In this document: positions 9,114 through 17,556 of the stretch, one piece after another
Position numbering within the stretch: the first letter of the stretch is position 1
Layout: the number at the start of each line of letters is the position of its first letter
NCBI RefSeq assembly: GCF_009759665.1
Contig: NZ_WQNE01000015.1
Location: forward strand, 62,001 to 126,000
Length of the DNA: 64,000 bases
Direction: 5' to 3'
Origin: Bradyrhizobium cajani
GTDB taxonomy: Bacteria > Pseudomonadota > Alphaproteobacteria > Rhizobiales > Xanthobacteraceae
The notes under the pieces: generated by a model
Database searches by the model: none
The model's input: the letters and a program-made list of their open reading frames with translations, nothing else
What the model was told of the DNA's origin: nothing
Program-made: the position numbers and the translations under genes

Positions 9114-10180
9114 TTGACCAGATGTTCCGTCAGTTGCGCCGGCCACTCGGCGTTGGGATCGAGACGAACGAAGGCGCGACCGGGTAGCCCGGTCTTGACC
9201 TGTTCGATGTTTCTTCGCAGCAGCTCCGGCGAAATGTGCGCTCTGACGCGGAACATCAGCTTCTGGCGCTCCTCCTCGGTCTCGACCGTCTTGGGTGTGA
9301 ATTGGGCAACGCTGGCAACGAATGTGGCCCTGGCTGGGATGACCCATTGCGGCGCGGCGTCGAGCACGAGGCGAACCTCCGAACCGATGGCCACGCGACC
9401 GGCCTGCGCCGTCGGCAGGAAGAAGGTCATGTAGACGTCGCCGAGGTCGACGAAGTTGAGAACGCGTCCGCCGGCGCTGAGGACCTCGCCCGGTTGGGCC
9501 ACGCGGAATTGGACGCGACCATCGCGCGGTGCGCGCAGCGTCGAGTCGTTGAGGTCGGCCTTGATGCTCTCGATCGCGGCCTTGGCCGCCTCGACGGCCG
9601 CTTCCGCGTCGACCACCTGCGCCTTGGCCGCGCCGATCGCGGCTTCCGAGCCGGCGAACTGGGCTTCGGCCGCCGCCACAGCCGCGCGCGCGCCGTTGGC
9701 GGCCGCTCGATCGTCGTCGAGCACCTGCTGCGGGACCGCATTGGTTCTGATCAATTGCTCGGAACGCTGGAGCTTGCGATCGGCCGCATCCAATTCCGCG
9801 CTGCGCTGCGCGATCACGGCAGTCGCAGTCTTCTTCTCGGCCTCGCGCTGGGTCACGAGACTCTTGGCGGTCTCGATGCCGATCGTGGCGCGCCGCAACT
9901 GCGCCTGGGCCTGGCGGTATTGCGCCTCGAGCTGCAGGGTGTCCATCTGCGCCAGCGCCTGTCCCGCGGTGACCAGATCGCCTTCCCGCACCAGGATGTC
10001 CCGGATGCGCCCTGGCGCCTTGGCGGCGATGTCGATCTCGACGGCCTCGATGCGGCCGTTGCCACTGGCAAATCCGCCCGGAAGGTTGTCGCCGCCAAGT
10101 CTCTGCCAAACGAAGTAACCGGCTGCGCAGAGAGCCGCGACCAGGACGACGATCAGCCAACGTTTTCGATTGCGCTTCAT
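9110..10180 (-). CDS. HlyD-family periplasmic adaptor of ABC exporter (YhiI-like)
   Basis: 356-residue adaptor. The N-terminus MKRNRKRWLIVVLVAALCA is a basic cap plus single membrane helix. The first lipoyl segment contains IDIAAKAPGRIRDILVREGD. A very long Ala/Gln-rich coiled-coil hairpin (about 80-205) is followed by the second lipoyl half, TLRAPRDGRVQFRVAQPGEV, and a beta-barrel domain. I start at 10180 because the membrane helix follows directly. In-frame ATGs at 10198 and 10258 exist, but no start has a convincing Shine-Dalgarno sequence. It is the first gene of the export trio and overlaps the ATPase gene by four bases. It likely links the ABC pump to an outer-membrane channel encoded elsewhere. 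Confidence 0.9.
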   Translation of the reverse strand: MKRNRKRWLIVVLVAALCAAGYFVWQRLGGDNLPGGFASGNGRIEAVEIDIAAKAPGRIRDILVREGDLVTAGQALAQMDTLQLEAQYRQAQAQLRRATIGIETAKSLVTQREAEKKTATAVIAQRSAELDAADRKLQRSEQLIRTNAVPQQVLDDDRAAANGARAAVAAAEAQFAGSEAAIGAAKAQVVDAEAAVEAAKAAIESIKADLNDSTLRAPRDGRVQFRVAQPGEVLSAGGRVLNFVDLGDVYMTFFLPTAQAGRVAIGSEVRLVLDAAPQWVIPARATFVASVAQFTPKTVETEEERQKLMFRVRAHISPELLRRNIEQVKTGLPGRAFVRLDPNAEWPAQLTEHLVK

Positions 10181-10261
10181 GGTCGAAGCCGTTCTCATTG
10201 ATGCCGGGCGGAGCTGTTCCCCGTCCGCCCCGCCGTTCTGCGCGAGGTCACGGGGCACGGG

Positions 10262-10747
10262 TCATCGCGGGCCTCGTGGTCCCAGTGTCAGGTTGGTCAC
10301 TCCGGCTGCGAGATTGAGTCCGATCGAGCGCTCGATCGAGAGCGGCTGGAGCATGATACTCCGCCGCGAGCCGCCGATCAGGACATTGGCCCCGAGGCCG
10401 GGCCCCAATGCGATGTTGGCGCTCGCGCCGACATAATTGCCGCGCAAGGTGCCGGGACCTATCCTCGAATTCCTGGCGAAGACCGCCCAGGACAGCGTGC
10501 CGGCGCTGGTCACGCCGAGATCAAGGCCAACGCGTCTGATGCGTCCCTCGTAGACGTATTGCCGGGCGGTGCGCAGCGGGGTGAATACACAGCGCAACGA
10601 CTGCGCCGATCCCAGCACCAGTCCGACGCGTGGCTCCAGGAAGCACAGCAGCCTGCCGACCCTGAATCTCTCCGCGCGCGCGGGCGAGGAGACGGCGAAA
10701 AGAACAGCCAATGCGCTGATGGCCGCAAGATATCGCGATGATCGCAT
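10262..10747 (-). CDS. DUF992 family exported protein
   Basis: 161-residue protein with a clear signal peptide (MRSSRYLAAISALAVLFAV, cleavage probably after ARA near residue 25). The mature part is Gly- and beta-rich, with the DUF992 pattern of an early cysteine (LLCFLEP), another cysteine (LRCVF) and alternating hydrophobic strands ending in GPGLGANVLIGG. Function unknown; the family is common in rhizobia and related bacteria. The start codon directly abuts the stop of the upstream membrane-protein gene, and the HlyD-type gene starts about 80 bases downstream, so it is probably in the same transcript. Confidence 0.82.
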   Translation of the reverse strand: MRSSRYLAAISALAVLFAVSSPARAERFRVGRLLCFLEPRVGLVLGSAQSLRCVFTPLRTARQYVYEGRIRRVGLDLGVTSAGTLSWAVFARNSRIGPGTLRGNYVGASANIALGPGLGANVLIGGSRRSIMLQPLSIERSIGLNLAAGVTNLTLGPRGPR

Positions 10748-11347
10748 TCAAGCCTCCGCCTGGTGCCTGGCTTCCGGCGCGTCGACTGATGGCCGCTGGT
10801 CCTGGCGCAGCCAGAACGCGAGGGCGAGGCCGATCAGCAGCACGGCGCCGAGCAGGAAAAAGAAGATCGACTGCTTCAGCCAGGATATCGCCGGAACGGC
10901 GACGCCCATGGCAAGGCCGAGAAAGGCAATCTGCAGCGACAAGAGGCTCACGCCCGCAAGGAACGTGCCGAGCGCCAGCAGCGTCAGCAGGACAAGGCCG
11001 GTCGCCGGCGTGGGAAGCAGTTGCTGAACCCCGGCGAGCAGCATGATGTTCATCGTGATCAGGACAGCGATCCAGTGCAGCGCCTGGGTCCAGATCAGAC
11101 GGATGCGGTTCTCCCTGCCTTCGGTCTCCGGCCATTTGGTGACGACGCAGACCACGCCGATGGCGAGCGCGAGAAATTCCCAATAGCCTACCAGCGGCTG
11201 GTGCGAGACGTTGGTATAGGCGACGCCGGCGATCGCGAGCGTCAGCGCAACGAGATAGGGAAGCTGCTGCCACAGAAAACGCGCTGTCCCCGCTCGCGTC
11301 GGTGGAGGCTCCGAGGCATCGCGTTGCTGCGCATCGATTTCGGTCAT
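10748..11347 (-). CDS. Multi-spanning membrane protein of unknown function
   Basis: 199 residues with about six hydrophobic helices. A polar N-terminus of about 25 residues precedes LVALTLAIAGVAYTNVS, WEFLALAIGVVCVVT, ALHWIAVLITMNIMLLAG, TGLVLLTLLALGTFLAG, LSLQIAFLGLAMGVAVPA and a long C-terminal helix, SIFFFLLGAVLLIGLALAF. A hydrophilic tail is rich in Ala/Glu/Gln. I recognise no catalytic motif or named family. The gene sits six bases after the AI-2E-type permease and directly abuts the DUF992 gene, so all three are probably co-transcribed. Confidence 0.8.
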   Translation of the reverse strand: MTEIDAQQRDASEPPPTRAGTARFLWQQLPYLVALTLAIAGVAYTNVSHQPLVGYWEFLALAIGVVCVVTKWPETEGRENRIRLIWTQALHWIAVLITMNIMLLAGVQQLLPTPATGLVLLTLLALGTFLAGVSLLSLQIAFLGLAMGVAVPAISWLKQSIFFFLLGAVLLIGLALAFWLRQDQRPSVDAPEARHQAEA

Positions 11348-11353
11348 GGGTTG

Positions 11354-12493
11354 TCACTCACGCTTGTTCGTCGCCGGCTCGAGATCTTCGCTAAGGTAGT
11401 CCTCGACATAGAACCTGATGATCGCGACCCGGCCGATGGCAACGAGCGGCATCGCCAGCGCAATGCCCATGACTCCGAACAAGGCACCGAGAAGGACGAT
11501 AGCAACCAGTGTCCAGGCCGGCGGTGTCTCGACTGCTTTGCGCTGGATCAGTGGACCGATCACGTAGCCTTCGATCGACTGGATGATCGAATAGACAACG
11601 ACGGCCCAGACCAGCAGCGAGGCGCCGAGCGGCATAGCCACGAGTGCGATCGGAATCGCCGCGATGATCGGTCCAAGATAGGGAATGAAATTCGACAGGC
11701 CCGCTTGCAAGCCGAGCACGAACGGGCCCGGCAGCCCGATCAGATAAAGCGCAAGCCAGACGCACGCCGTCATCAGGATGATGCGAATCAGCTGGCCGAC
11801 GAACCATAGCCGCATGACGCTGCCCATCTCGTCCATCACGGCGCGGGCGCGGGCGCGGTAGGATGGCCTGACCAGCGTGACCAGGCTCTCGCGGTGGCTC
11901 GTGGGATCGAAGCCGAACAGGATGCCGAGGAACAGAACCACGAGCATGCCGGTCAGAAGGCTCGACGCTCCACCCAGCAGAAAATGAGCGTGGCTGAGAA
12001 ACCGGCCCTGGTTAGCGAACAGCCATTGCGCAAAGTCACGCCCCCATTCCGGGCCGAGCAGGTCCACGCCATAGGACAAGAGGTGCTCCTGGAGGATGTC
12101 GACCTGGGTATCCATGACCTTCAGCAACAGGCGCGTCTGTTCCGGCAGCTTTCCCGCACCCCAGGCCAGGCCAAACCCCGATATGGCCGAGAGCAGCAGG
12201 AGGACGAGTGTGAGACGCCAAGCGCGACTGAGGGGAAGGACCGGCGCCAGAGCGCGTGCCGCAGCATCCAGAAAGGCTGCAAACAGCACGCCCGCGAAGA
12301 CAATGAGGAGGCTGGATACCGTTTGCCACACCAGGAACAGAGCGACGCCGACAGCGATCAAGGTGAGGCCGGTCGTGAGAATGCTCGGCTGACCCGTTTC
12401 CCGGGATTTGTCGACGGGGTCCTCGTGCAGAACGATCTCGTGAACCCGCTCTGGTGCCATCCTCGTATCGCTCATCGATCGATCCACTGCCAT
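11354..12493 (-). CDS. AI-2E/PerM (UPF0118) family transporter
   Basis: About 379 residues. Early helix pairs (ILTTGLTLIAVGVALFLVW, LLIVFAGVLFAAFLDAAA, LTLVLLLLSAISGFGLAWG) are followed by a hydrophilic central domain. The family-typical C-terminal block includes GLQAGLSNFIPYLGPIIAA and IQSIEGYVIGPLIQRKAV, then a last helix pair. Members include the autoinducer-2 exporter TqsA, the uncharacterised YdiK/PerM proteins and Na+/H+ antiporters, so the substrate is open. The start is uncertain: ATGs exist at 12532, 12493 and 12475. I prefer 12493, which avoids overlap with the small secreted gene upstream. It heads a tight minus-strand gene string running to the ABC exporter. Confidence 0.85.
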   Translation of the reverse strand: MAVDRSMSDTRMAPERVHEIVLHEDPVDKSRETGQPSILTTGLTLIAVGVALFLVWQTVSSLLIVFAGVLFAAFLDAAARALAPVLPLSRAWRLTLVLLLLSAISGFGLAWGAGKLPEQTRLLLKVMDTQVDILQEHLLSYGVDLLGPEWGRDFAQWLFANQGRFLSHAHFLLGGASSLLTGMLVVLFLGILFGFDPTSHRESLVTLVRPSYRARARAVMDEMGSVMRLWFVGQLIRIILMTACVWLALYLIGLPGPFVLGLQAGLSNFIPYLGPIIAAIPIALVAMPLGASLLVWAVVVYSIIQSIEGYVIGPLIQRKAVETPPAWTLVAIVLLGALFGVMGIALAMPLVAIGRVAIIRFYVEDYLSEDLEPATNKRE

Positions 12494-12506
12494 GCTTAGC
12501 GGTGCC

Positions 12507-12746
12507 TCAGGTGCCGAGGCGGCGGCTGCCATAATGAGGATGCCTGCCGCCGCGATGACGCCAGTAGCGGTGCTTGAACGGTCTCATGGTGGTGTTTGGC
12601 GTTGCCTTGCTCGGCGCGGTCGCGCCGGTTTGCTTCGTTGCCGCGGCACTGTTGTCTTTCGGTTGGGCCAGAGAGAGGGGTGACGGTACGGCGACGGTCA
12701 CCAGTCCGCCCAGGATCAGGGCGTGGCACACGGCCCGGATATTCAT
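12507..12746 (-). CDS. Tiny secreted His/Arg-rich protein
   Basis: 79-residue predicted exported protein of unknown function. A signal peptide-like N-terminus (MNIRAVCHALILGGLVTVAV, cleavage near SLAQ) is followed by a Thr/Ala/Lys-rich linker. The tail, KHRYWRHRGGRHPHYGSRR, is strongly basic and rich in His, Tyr and Trp. In design it resembles the small protein at 4174-4491, though by composition rather than alignment. It lies 13 bases upstream of the AI-2E-type gene and 31 bases downstream of the antiporter gene, all on the same strand. The tail could bind metal or anionic polymers (inference). Confidence 0.6.
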   Translation of the reverse strand: MNIRAVCHALILGGLVTVAVPSPLSLAQPKDNSAAATKQTGATAPSKATPNTTMRPFKHRYWRHRGGRHPHYGSRRLGT

Positions 12747-12777
12747 GCGTGCGTCTCCATGCGATCAGCGATATCAG

Positions 12778-14217
12778 TCAGATCGAGATGGCTCCGACAG
12801 CCAGCCCGTAGATCCCGGCGCCCGCGGCGATTGCGAGCGCTCCGAACAGGACGGACTCGACCGGCTTGAAAAGTCTTTCCTTGCGCTCGCGCCTTGCGAT
12901 CAGGAATAGCAGCGTTCCGGGCGCGTAGAGGATTGCGGACAGCAAGAGGAATTTCGGTCCGCCGGCATAGATCATGCCGGCGGCGTAGAGCGTTGCGATG
13001 CTTGCGCCGATCCCGTCGACGGTGCGGGCGCGCTCGCTGGCGACGTAGCCCTCGCCGGACGACGCGAGCTTCAGGCCATATGCTGCCACGAGAAAATACG
13101 GGATCAGCGTCATCGCGCTCGTCATCTTCAAGGCGAGCGTGAAGGCATATTCGGCAAACCAGCTCACGATGAGAAACGCTTGTATGACGGAGTTGGTGAG
13201 CCAGAGCGCACCGACGGGGGCCTTGTGGGCATTCTCGCTTGCGAGAAAGGTCGGCATCGTGCGCTGGATCGCGGCGGAGTGCAGGATCTCGGCCGCAAGC
13301 AACGACCAGGACAGATAGTTGCCGAGGATCGCGATCAGCAAGGCCATGCTGATGAACACGCTGCCCCAGCGGCCGACGATCGATTCCATCACACCCGCCA
13401 TTGACGGCGTCGGCAGGTCTGCAAGTTCGGGGCGCGACAGAACGCCGTAGGACAGCAGCGTCACGAGGACGAGAAGGCAGAGCACGGTCAGAAAACCGCT
13501 GACGGTTGCGATGCCGATATCGGCCCGATTGCTGGCGTAGCGCGAATACACGCTTGCGCCCTCGATCCCGACAAAGACGAAGACGGTGAGCAGCATCGTG
13601 CTGCGGACCTGGGTCACCACATCCCCGAAGTCCGGCTGCGCCGTTCCCCAGAAATTCCGCGCGAACAATCCGCCGTCAAAGGCGGTCACAGCCACGACAA
13701 TGAAGAGCAGGATCGGAATGATCTTTGCGAAGGTCGCGGCCGTGTTGAGCGCAGCCGCTCCCTTGATGCCGCGCAGCACCAGAAGATGCACGCTCCACAG
13801 CAGCAGTGACGCCACAGCTATGGCGGTCGGTGTCGTGCCGTCGCCGAACACCGGGAAGAACTGCCCCAGTGTGGCCTTGATCAGAATGAGACAGGCGACA
13901 TCCGCAAGACAACAACCGATCCAGTAGCCGACGGCGGAAGCGAACCCGATGTAGTCGCCGAATCCGGCCTTGGCATAGGCGTAGATGCCGGCATCGAGCT
14001 CGGGCTTGCGCTGTGACAGCGATTGGAACACGAAGGCCAGCGCAAGCATGCCCGTTCCCGCGATGACCCAGGCGATGATCGCTCCGAGAGCGCCGGTGGA
14101 GCGTCCAAACTGAGCCGGCAATGCGAAGATGCCAGAGCCGACCATCGACCCGATCACAAGCGCGATCAGCGCGTTGCGCGAGAGATTCTGACCGGCCTCG
14201 TTTGCCGAAGCAGCCAT
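12778..14217 (-). CDS. Basic amino acid antiporter, ArcD-like (APC superfamily), copy 1
   Basis: 479 residues with about 12 to 13 helices. The APC signature VIGSMVGSGIFALPAQFG lies in the first helix, and LDAGIYAYAKAGFGDYIGF follows TM2; both fit the arginine/ornithine antiporter (ArcD) branch. Such carriers exchange extracellular arginine for ornithine or a related product. A second, clearly homologous gene lies at 20722-22155 on the opposite strand next to arginine deiminase, so this copy is probably a paralogue with related but possibly different specificity. GGAAGG lies about 10 bases before the ATG. The upstream neighbour is a DUF6894 gene. Confidence 0.9.
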   Translation of the reverse strand: MAASANEAGQNLSRNALIALVIGSMVGSGIFALPAQFGRSTGALGAIIAWVIAGTGMLALAFVFQSLSQRKPELDAGIYAYAKAGFGDYIGFASAVGYWIGCCLADVACLILIKATLGQFFPVFGDGTTPTAIAVASLLLWSVHLLVLRGIKGAAALNTAATFAKIIPILLFIVVAVTAFDGGLFARNFWGTAQPDFGDVVTQVRSTMLLTVFVFVGIEGASVYSRYASNRADIGIATVSGFLTVLCLLVLVTLLSYGVLSRPELADLPTPSMAGVMESIVGRWGSVFISMALLIAILGNYLSWSLLAAEILHSAAIQRTMPTFLASENAHKAPVGALWLTNSVIQAFLIVSWFAEYAFTLALKMTSAMTLIPYFLVAAYGLKLASSGEGYVASERARTVDGIGASIATLYAAGMIYAGGPKFLLLSAILYAPGTLLFLIARRERKERLFKPVESVLFGALAIAAGAGIYGLAVGAISI

Positions 14218-14353
14218 GATGGATGGCCTTCCAATCCGAGGCGGCCGCAGATCCAGCCGACCCCCGGCGAAGACCTTAGCGGCCCGTCCCGGGGGCGCAC
14301 ATCAGGGATTCCCTGTAGGCCACGGGGCAGGAAATCGGCGGGCGCGCGGGACC

Positions 14354-14584
14354 TCAGGGCCTGCCGACGGATGTGGCCGCGCCGTTCTCGCTCGCGCAGC
14401 CGGGGGCGGGCATCGTCGCGCGGGCGACGAGCACGACACTGCCGCGGAAGAATTCGCCGGACTTCGCAAGCTCGGCGGCAAGCCGCCTGGCATGCAGGAC
14501 GGCTGCGTCCTGCTCCGCGTATTCGCATCCGACCCCGTCGGCCGAGAGGCCGTATTTGTCGGCAATGTGGAAGAAAAAGCGCAT
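14354..14584 (-). CDS. DUF6894 family small protein
   Basis: 76-residue protein beginning MRFFFHIADKYGLSADGVG, the usual 'FFH..D......D..G' opening of DUF6894. The family-typical AAVLHARRLAAELAKSGEF and a beta-strand VVLVARA follow. Such short proteins are abundant in Bradyrhizobium and Methylobacterium and have no known function. GAAGGC lies just before the ATG. It is on the same strand as the antiporter downstream, 136 bases away. The 240-base gap on its other side, to the Bax-inhibitor gene, is a divergent promoter region in which I see no recognisable box. Confidence 0.75.
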   Translation of the reverse strand: MRFFFHIADKYGLSADGVGCEYAEQDAAVLHARRLAAELAKSGEFFRGSVVLVARATMPAPGCASENGAATSVGRP

Positions 14585-14826
14585 GCCTTCGATTAGGCGG
14601 GCGTGCGGCAGGCCTCCAGTGACAAAGCCGTAAGGAGTCCCGCAGGACCTGAGGCAAAGAGTCCCGGCTTAACGATTGGCAATGAACGCGATGCTGCGTT
14701 CCGGCCGCTGGTAAATTTCGTCGGGAGCCGGGTGGTTTTCGCCGGCCGCCTTCGGGTGATTGTCCGATGTTGCCACGCAGGTTCCAAGCCTAGCGTTGCT
14801 CCACACGGACCCACAGGAGGCATGCG

Positions 14827-15537
14827 ATGTCGGATTACGATCAGAAACTGACGGCTGGAGGCACGGCCGGCAGCGCGATCACGGTAGACGCCGGATTGCG
14901 CGATTACATGCTGCGAATCTACGCCTACATGGCCGGAGGCGTCGGCTCGACTGCCGTCGTCGCCTGGCTGACCTATGAGGTCACCGGTCCCGCACTGCTG
15001 CAGAGCCCGTTGATGTGGGTCTTCATCCTGGCGCCGCTCGCCTTGGTGTTCTTCATTGGCTCGCGCATCAACACTCTGTCGGTATCGACGGCGCGGCTCC
15101 TGTTCTTCGTCTATGCAGCCCTGGTCGGGATATCGCTTTCGATCTTGCTGCACATGTACACCAGCTCGTCGATCGCGCGCGTCTTCTTCATCGCGGCAGC
15201 GATGTTCGGAGCGCTCAGCCTTGTGGGCTACACGACCCAACGCGACCTTTCCGGATTGGGTACATTCCTGTTCATGGGCCTGATCGGGATCATCATCGCC
15301 AGCGTGGTCAACCTGTTTCTTTGGTCGACCGCGCTCGACTGGCTGATCTCGATCGTGGGCGTCGGCGTATTTGCCGGCTTGACCGCCTACGATACGCAGC
15401 GGATCAAGGCGATGTACGACAGCGCGGATAACCATACTTCCGCTGGCCGCAAGTCGATCATCGCCGCGCTGTCGCTCTATCTCAATTTCCTCAACCTTTT
15501 CATGATGCTGCTGCGTCTCGCGGGCGGACGACGCTGA
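14827..15537 (+). CDS. Bax inhibitor-1/YccA family membrane protein
   Basis: 236 residues with seven hydrophobic helices typical of the BI-1 (TMBIM) family, including LRDYMLRIYAYMAGGVGST, VFFIAAAMFGALSLVGYTT and the late motif FAGLTAYDTQRIK, whose aspartate is a conserved family residue. Bacterial members are calcium-leak channels or interact with FtsH-type proteases; which applies here is not visible. AGGAGG seven bases before the ATG gives a strong start. It is convergent with the DUF1269 gene, with 18 bases between the stop codons. Confidence 0.93.
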   Translation: MSDYDQKLTAGGTAGSAITVDAGLRDYMLRIYAYMAGGVGSTAVVAWLTYEVTGPALLQSPLMWVFILAPLALVFFIGSRINTLSVSTARLLFFVYAALVGISLSILLHMYTSSSIARVFFIAAAMFGALSLVGYTTQRDLSGLGTFLFMGLIGIIIASVVNLFLWSTALDWLISIVGVGVFAGLTAYDTQRIKAMYDSADNHTSAGRKSIIAALSLYLNFLNLFMMLLRLAGGRR

Positions 15538-15549
15538 GACGCGAGGGGC

Positions 15550-15565
15550 GGCGGCTCAGGCCGCC
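15550..15565. terminator. Short GC hairpin between convergent genes
   Basis: GGCGGC-TCAG-GCCGCC is a perfect 6-bp stem at the junction of two converging genes, covering the last codons and stop of the minus-strand gene. No T-tract is present, so termination is only suggested by position. Confidence 0.25.
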
Positions 15566-16059
15566 GGCCGCTCCACCACGCTGGCGAGTGCGTCGCGCAG
15601 CACCTTTTCCTTGGTTTCGTCCAGGGACGTCTTGAGCACGACGCCGCCGGCATCCTTGATCTCCTTGATCACCTTGTCCGCGGTCATGTGCTTGATCAGG
15701 ACGAACAGCGCGGCGTTGCCGGGCTGGAGGCTGGTTGACAGGCTCTTCATGAATGAATCGTCGATGCCGAAGTCCGAAAGCGCGCCGCCAAGCGCACCGG
15801 AAGCCGCGCCCACTGCGACGCCGAGGATCGGGTTGAGAAAGATGACGCCGATGAGAAGCCCCCAGAAGCTCCCCGTCATTGCGCCCATAGCGGTCGTGTT
15901 GACGAGCTGATTGAGCTTGATGCTGCCTGATTCCGTTTTCACGGCGATCACGGCGTCGCTGATCGTGATCAGATATTCCTTCTGGAGCTTGAGCAAGCGC
16001 TGGCGCACTTCTTCGGCCTTTGCTTCGGATGGATACACGATGGCGACAAGATCGGACAT
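15556..16059 (-). CDS. DUF1269 family membrane-associated protein
   Basis: 167 residues starting MSDLVAIVYPSEAKAEEVR. A soluble alpha/beta N-terminus is followed by a glycine-rich hydrophobic hairpin (GAMTGSFWGLLIGVIFL, GVAVGAASGALGGAL) containing the family-typical GSFWG motif, then a second alpha/beta half (NAALFVLIKHMTADKVIKE). Function unknown; members often appear with stress genes. GGGAGGCC is correctly spaced before the ATG at 16059, so an in-frame ATG at 16080 is less likely. Confidence 0.88.
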   Translation of the reverse strand: MSDLVAIVYPSEAKAEEVRQRLLKLQKEYLITISDAVIAVKTESGSIKLNQLVNTTAMGAMTGSFWGLLIGVIFLNPILGVAVGAASGALGGALSDFGIDDSFMKSLSTSLQPGNAALFVLIKHMTADKVIKEIKDAGGVVLKTSLDETKEKVLRDALASVVERPAA

Positions 16060-16467
16060 GGAGGCCTCCCGTTGGGTCAAAGCAAGTGCAGAGCCGGAAC
16101 ATGGACGCCGACGCTATCGCAGGCGCGTCGCCTCCGGGATCAGAGGAAACCCTGGAGCCAGCCGGTGAATGTCCCGATACCCGCAAAGCGTACGTGCTGC
16201 ATGCATCTTGAGGCCGGGCGGCGCACGGCGCTTCGTCGCGCCACCGGCTGCTTGGTCCAATGCACCGCGCGTCGCAGCGGTAGCAGGTGCCAAATATGCA
16301 CCACTCGCGGCGTACGCGATATCGGGTGATCGCCTGATCACCGGAATCCTCCGAGCATTGCCGGACTCATCTCCGATTGTGGTCGCGGCCGCTCAGTAGA
16401 TTTACCGATACAAGCCAGACAGCTTCTGGACAAAATCATTACCGGGTAGTTGACCGGTGATCATGTC
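16060..16467. other. 408-bp intergenic region before the second RND operon
   Basis: I see no convincing gene here; a 75-codon minus-strand frame at 16114-16341 has no ribosome-binding site or family resemblance. The stretch serves as upstream region for both the DUF1269 gene (minus) and the RND adaptor (plus). It holds the GGTGATC palindrome at 16325-16342 and a further GGTGATCA at 16456-16463, just before the adaptor start. It is somewhat less GC-rich near its right end. Confidence 0.6.
16325..16342. promoter_or_regulatory. Candidate operator: GGTGATC-N4-GATCACC palindrome
   Basis: Perfect 7-bp arms (16325-16331 and 16336-16342) around GCCT. The surrounding 20 bases (16320-16339) recur in inverted orientation at 20624-20643 with two mismatches, and GGTGATCA recurs at 16456-16463, five bases before the adaptor ATG. 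The spacing fits neither FNR/FixK nor CRP consensus sites, so the cognate regulator is unknown. Confidence 0.5.
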
Positions 16468-17556
16468 ATGCCGACGCGACCCCTGAACACGACGCTTCTC
16501 GCAGGGTTGGCAGCGCTGCTGCTGAGCGCCTGCGAGAGGGACGCGGCCAAGGAGGCTACGCCGGCGCCACGGCCGGTTCGCACGACGACGGTCGAGAAGC
16601 GCGAGCAGTTGACGCCGCTCACGTTCACCGGGCGCATCGAGGCCGAGGACGAGGTGAGCGTTGCGTTCCGGATCGGCGGGCGGCTGCTTTCGAACGATAC
16701 CCGGCTTGGTGATCGCGTCGAAGCCGGCCAGCTTCTGGCGCAACTGGAGTCCCAGAACGAATTGAGCGCGTTGCGGCAGGCGCAGGCAGCGCTCGTGGCA
16801 GCGCAAGGCCAGCTTACGCAGGCCAGCAACCATTACCAGCGCCAACAGACGCTGTTGGCGCAAGGCTGGACCACGCGCGCCAATTTCGAGGCGGCGACGC
16901 AGGCGCAACAGACGGCCCAATCCCAGGTCGATGCGGCGCAGGCCCAGGTAAGCTCCGCCCACGACCAGGTCGGGTTTACCGAACTGCGCGCCGATGCGCC
17001 GGGCAAGATCACCGAGACCGGGCCCGCCGCCGGCGAGGTCGTCCAGGCCGGACAGATGATCGCGCGGATTGCGCGACAGGATGGTCGCGATGCGGTCTTC
17101 GACGTGCCCGCTCAATTGGTGAGAGGTGCGCTCGCCGGTCTGCGCGTGACCGTTAACCTGACCAACGATTCGGAAGTGGCGGCGCACGGACGCATTCGCC
17201 AGGTCGCCGCGCAGGCCAATCCCGTCACGCGGACCTTCGAGGTCAGGGTCGGTCTCACGGATCCGCCGACCGCGATGCGGCTCGGCGCGACCGTGGTGGG
17301 CCGCGTTGAAGCCAGCAACGGACCGATGATCGATGTTCCGGCGACGGCGTTGACCAGGATGAATCAGCAGCCGGCTGTCTGGGTTCTCGATCCCTCGACC
17401 AACAGGGTCTCCGTCCGGAATGTCGAAGTCCAGCGATTTGATCAGGCGCAGGTGATCATCTCGCAGGGACTGGATACCGGCGAGATCGTCGTCACTGCTG
17501 GCGTTCAGGCACTTCATCCCGGTCAGAAGGTGCGTGTGCTCGGATCAGAGCCATGA
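16468..17556 (+). CDS. RND efflux periplasmic adaptor lipoprotein
   Basis: 362-residue membrane-fusion protein. The N-terminus MPTRPLNTTLLAGLAALLL ends in a lipobox, LLSAC, so it is probably a lipoprotein anchored through that cysteine. Lipoyl halves are visible at FTGRIEAEDEVSVAFRIGG and ELRADAPGKITETGPAAGE, with an Ala/Gln-rich helical hairpin between them and a beta-barrel after them. The ATG at 16468 gives a proper signal sequence; a TTG at 16450 would add six residues. It overlaps the permease start by four bases (ATGA). The Cys anchor and overall size fit MexC/AcrA-type or heavy-metal-type adaptors; substrate unknown. Confidence 0.93.
   Translation: MPTRPLNTTLLAGLAALLLSACERDAAKEATPAPRPVRTTTVEKREQLTPLTFTGRIEAEDEVSVAFRIGGRLLSNDTRLGDRVEAGQLLAQLESQNELSALRQAQAALVAAQGQLTQASNHYQRQQTLLAQGWTTRANFEAATQAQQTAQSQVDAAQAQVSSAHDQVGFTELRADAPGKITETGPAAGEVVQAGQMIARIARQDGRDAVFDVPAQLVRGALAGLRVTVNLTNDSEVAAHGRIRQVAAQANPVTRTFEVRVGLTDPPTAMRLGATVVGRVEASNGPMIDVPATALTRMNQQPAVWVLDPSTNRVSVRNVEVQRFDQAQVIISQGLDTGEIVVTAGVQALHPGQKVRVLGSEP

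Noticed and set aside
6333..10160. A single 1,275-codon gene for the fused ATPase
   Set aside because: The first roughly 350 codons lie out of frame over the well-supported adaptor gene; the ATPase start at 9113 in ATGA overlap is clearly better.
16114..16341. 75-codon minus-strand frame before the second RND operon
   Set aside because: No ribosome-binding site, no recognisable fold, and it covers the palindromic operator candidate.
16325..16342. FNR/FixK box
   Set aside because: Consensus is TTGAT-N4-ATCAA; here the arms are GGTGATC/GATCACC. The outer bases do not match, so oxygen control cannot be claimed. No FixK box was found before arcD/arcA either.
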